In this document: in pieces, positions 32,433 through 32,723 of the stretch
Layout of the letters: the number at the start of each line of letters is the position of its first letter
Numbering within the stretch: the stretch's first letter is position 1
Source: Hyphomonadaceae bacterium TMED5
GTDB taxonomy: Bacteria > Pseudomonadota > Alphaproteobacteria > Caulobacterales > Hyphomonadaceae
NCBI GenBank assembly: GCA_002173095.1
Contig: NHBK01000003.1
Span: forward strand, 1-32,723
DNA: 32,723 nt
Direction of reading: 5' to 3'
The notes under the pieces: generated by a model
Databases searched by the model: none
Seen by the model: only the letters and a program-made list of their open reading frames with translations
What the model was told of the DNA's origin: nothing
Position numbers and translations under genes: made by a program

Positions 32433-32588
32433 TACCGTCAGGCCGAAATGGCCAATTTTCCACAACAAAAAACTTATTTTTCAATGCGTTATGCCGATAA
32501 AATACCGTCAGGCCGCCAAAATGGGCTGACGGTATTTTGACTTTAGGCAGGAAGAGGCAATTTGTATACCGTCAGGCGATACCGTCAG
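32433..32588. repeat. Five TACCGTCAG repeats between integrase and guaA (likely integrase arm sites)
   Basis: Direct copies at 32433-32443, 32503-32513, 32567-32577 (TACCGTCAGGC) and 32580-32588 (TACCGTCAG), plus an inverted copy at 32526-32534. The second and the inverted copy are parts of a perfect 13-bp inverted repeat (32499-32511 with 32526-32538), which on the minus strand is followed by TTTT and could terminate guaA transcription. The first copy overlaps the probable integrase promoter, so the integrase may repress itself. Confidence 0.75.
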
Positions 32589-32702
32589 AATGTTCCGTTG
32601 GCCCGCGATAGAAGGCGATAGACACCGAACGAAAATCGGTATCAAGCTATTGTATTTGTTGAATTTATTGATCGTTCGCGATAGTCCGCGAGAGACGCGG
32701 AA

Positions 32703-32723
32703 TCATTCCCACTCAATCGTGCC
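32703..32723 (-). CDS. guaA: 3' end of guaA (GMP synthase), integration site of the element
   Basis: Minus-strand codons GGC ACG ATT GAG TGG GAA TGA encode GTIEWE and a stop, the conserved C-terminus of glutamine-hydrolysing GMP synthase. Only these six codons are in the window. The 3' end of guaA is a known hot spot for genomic islands with tyrosine integrases. The crossover core is probably here, but no second copy is in the window to define it. Confidence 0.75.
   Translation of the reverse strand, partial: GTIEWE

Larger units (their letters stand above)
1..32702. mobile_element. Integrative and conjugative element (partial; right end inside window)
   Basis: One boundary is visible: the integrase and its repeat region abut the 3' end of guaA at 32703. 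The body holds relaxase, TraF, a complete Trb set, an integrase, an AlpA-like factor, a DUF2285 activator and cargo genes (mer-type, ardA, type I restriction with accessory genes). The left boundary and traG are outside the window. No second copy of the guaA-end sequence was seen inside the window, so the element must extend beyond position 1. That it is chromosomal and conjugative is inference from gene content. Confidence 0.85.

Noticed and set aside
32409-32468. Integrase extension to an upstream ATG
   Set aside because: It translates an arm-site repeat and the likely promoter, while a strong ribosome site precedes 32408.
1-32702. Second attachment site inside the window
   Set aside because: I looked for another copy of the guaA-end sequence and found none, so the other boundary must be outside.
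1-32723. CRISPR arrays, tRNA, rRNA or insertion sequences
   Set aside because: No spaced repeat array, no clover-leaf sequence and no transposase was seen on reading; the tandem 10-bp units have no spacers and are too short for CRISPR.

Overview
The window is most of one integrated mobile element in a GC-rich alphaproteobacterium. Codon usage and gene families (RlxS relaxase, DUF736, DUF2274, DUF6499/DUF2285 and Trb proteins) fit Alphaproteobacteria. I cannot name the genus. The right edge carries the last six codons and stop of guaA on the minus strand (GTIEWE, then TGA). A tyrosine integrase lies just inside it, next to five copies of a short arm-site-like repeat. This looks like an integrative and conjugative element (ICE) inserted at the 3' end of guaA. 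The other end of the element, and the coupling protein gene traG, are not in the window.

Layout from left to right. (1) 1-2717, minus strand: relaxase (cut by the window edge), the TraF-type signal peptidase and a small helix-turn-helix protein. (2) 2898-3221: a DUF736 protein, followed by a conspicuous nested inverted repeat. (3) 3572-4605: a small mercury-type cargo (merR, merT, a GDCCVxC protein) flanked by a 29-bp direct repeat. (4) 4835-7922, minus strand: a maintenance and anti-restriction operon (ardA, a zinc-ribbon protein, a conserved unknown, a ParB-family protein). (5) 8270-18064, plus strand: a defence operon in which a type I restriction-modification system (hsdM, hsdS, hsdR) is interleaved with an Abi_2 protein, a structured RNA candidate and a DUF262-HNH-HEPN protein. 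(6) 18365-19207, minus strand: a DUF6499-DUF2285 regulator of the FseA type. (7) 19535-29552, plus strand: a tightly packed trbBCDEJLFGI mating-pair operon, then DUF2274, a second DUF736 and an AlpA-like protein. (8) 29777-32408, minus strand: the integrase, a possible small gene and a zinc-ribbon protein with a HEPN-like motif, arranged as one operon.

How it may work together: the integrase and an AlpA-like factor would move the element in and out of guaA. The DUF2285 protein probably activates transfer. The relaxase, TraF and Trb proteins would process and export the DNA. ArdA would protect the incoming DNA in the recipient, and the Hsd/Abi/DUF262 operon would defend the host afterwards. 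Tandem 10-bp motifs (consensus NNGCCGCCAT, one helical turn apart) lie upstream of the HTH-traF genes, the relaxase and the trb operon, and suggest one shared transfer regulon.

The observations most worth a second look are: the defence operon with two HEPN-motif proteins inside a type I RM locus; the structured RNA directly before the Abi_2 gene; the integrase-linked zinc-ribbon/HEPN-like gene; and the 10-bp tandem motifs shared by transfer promoters.
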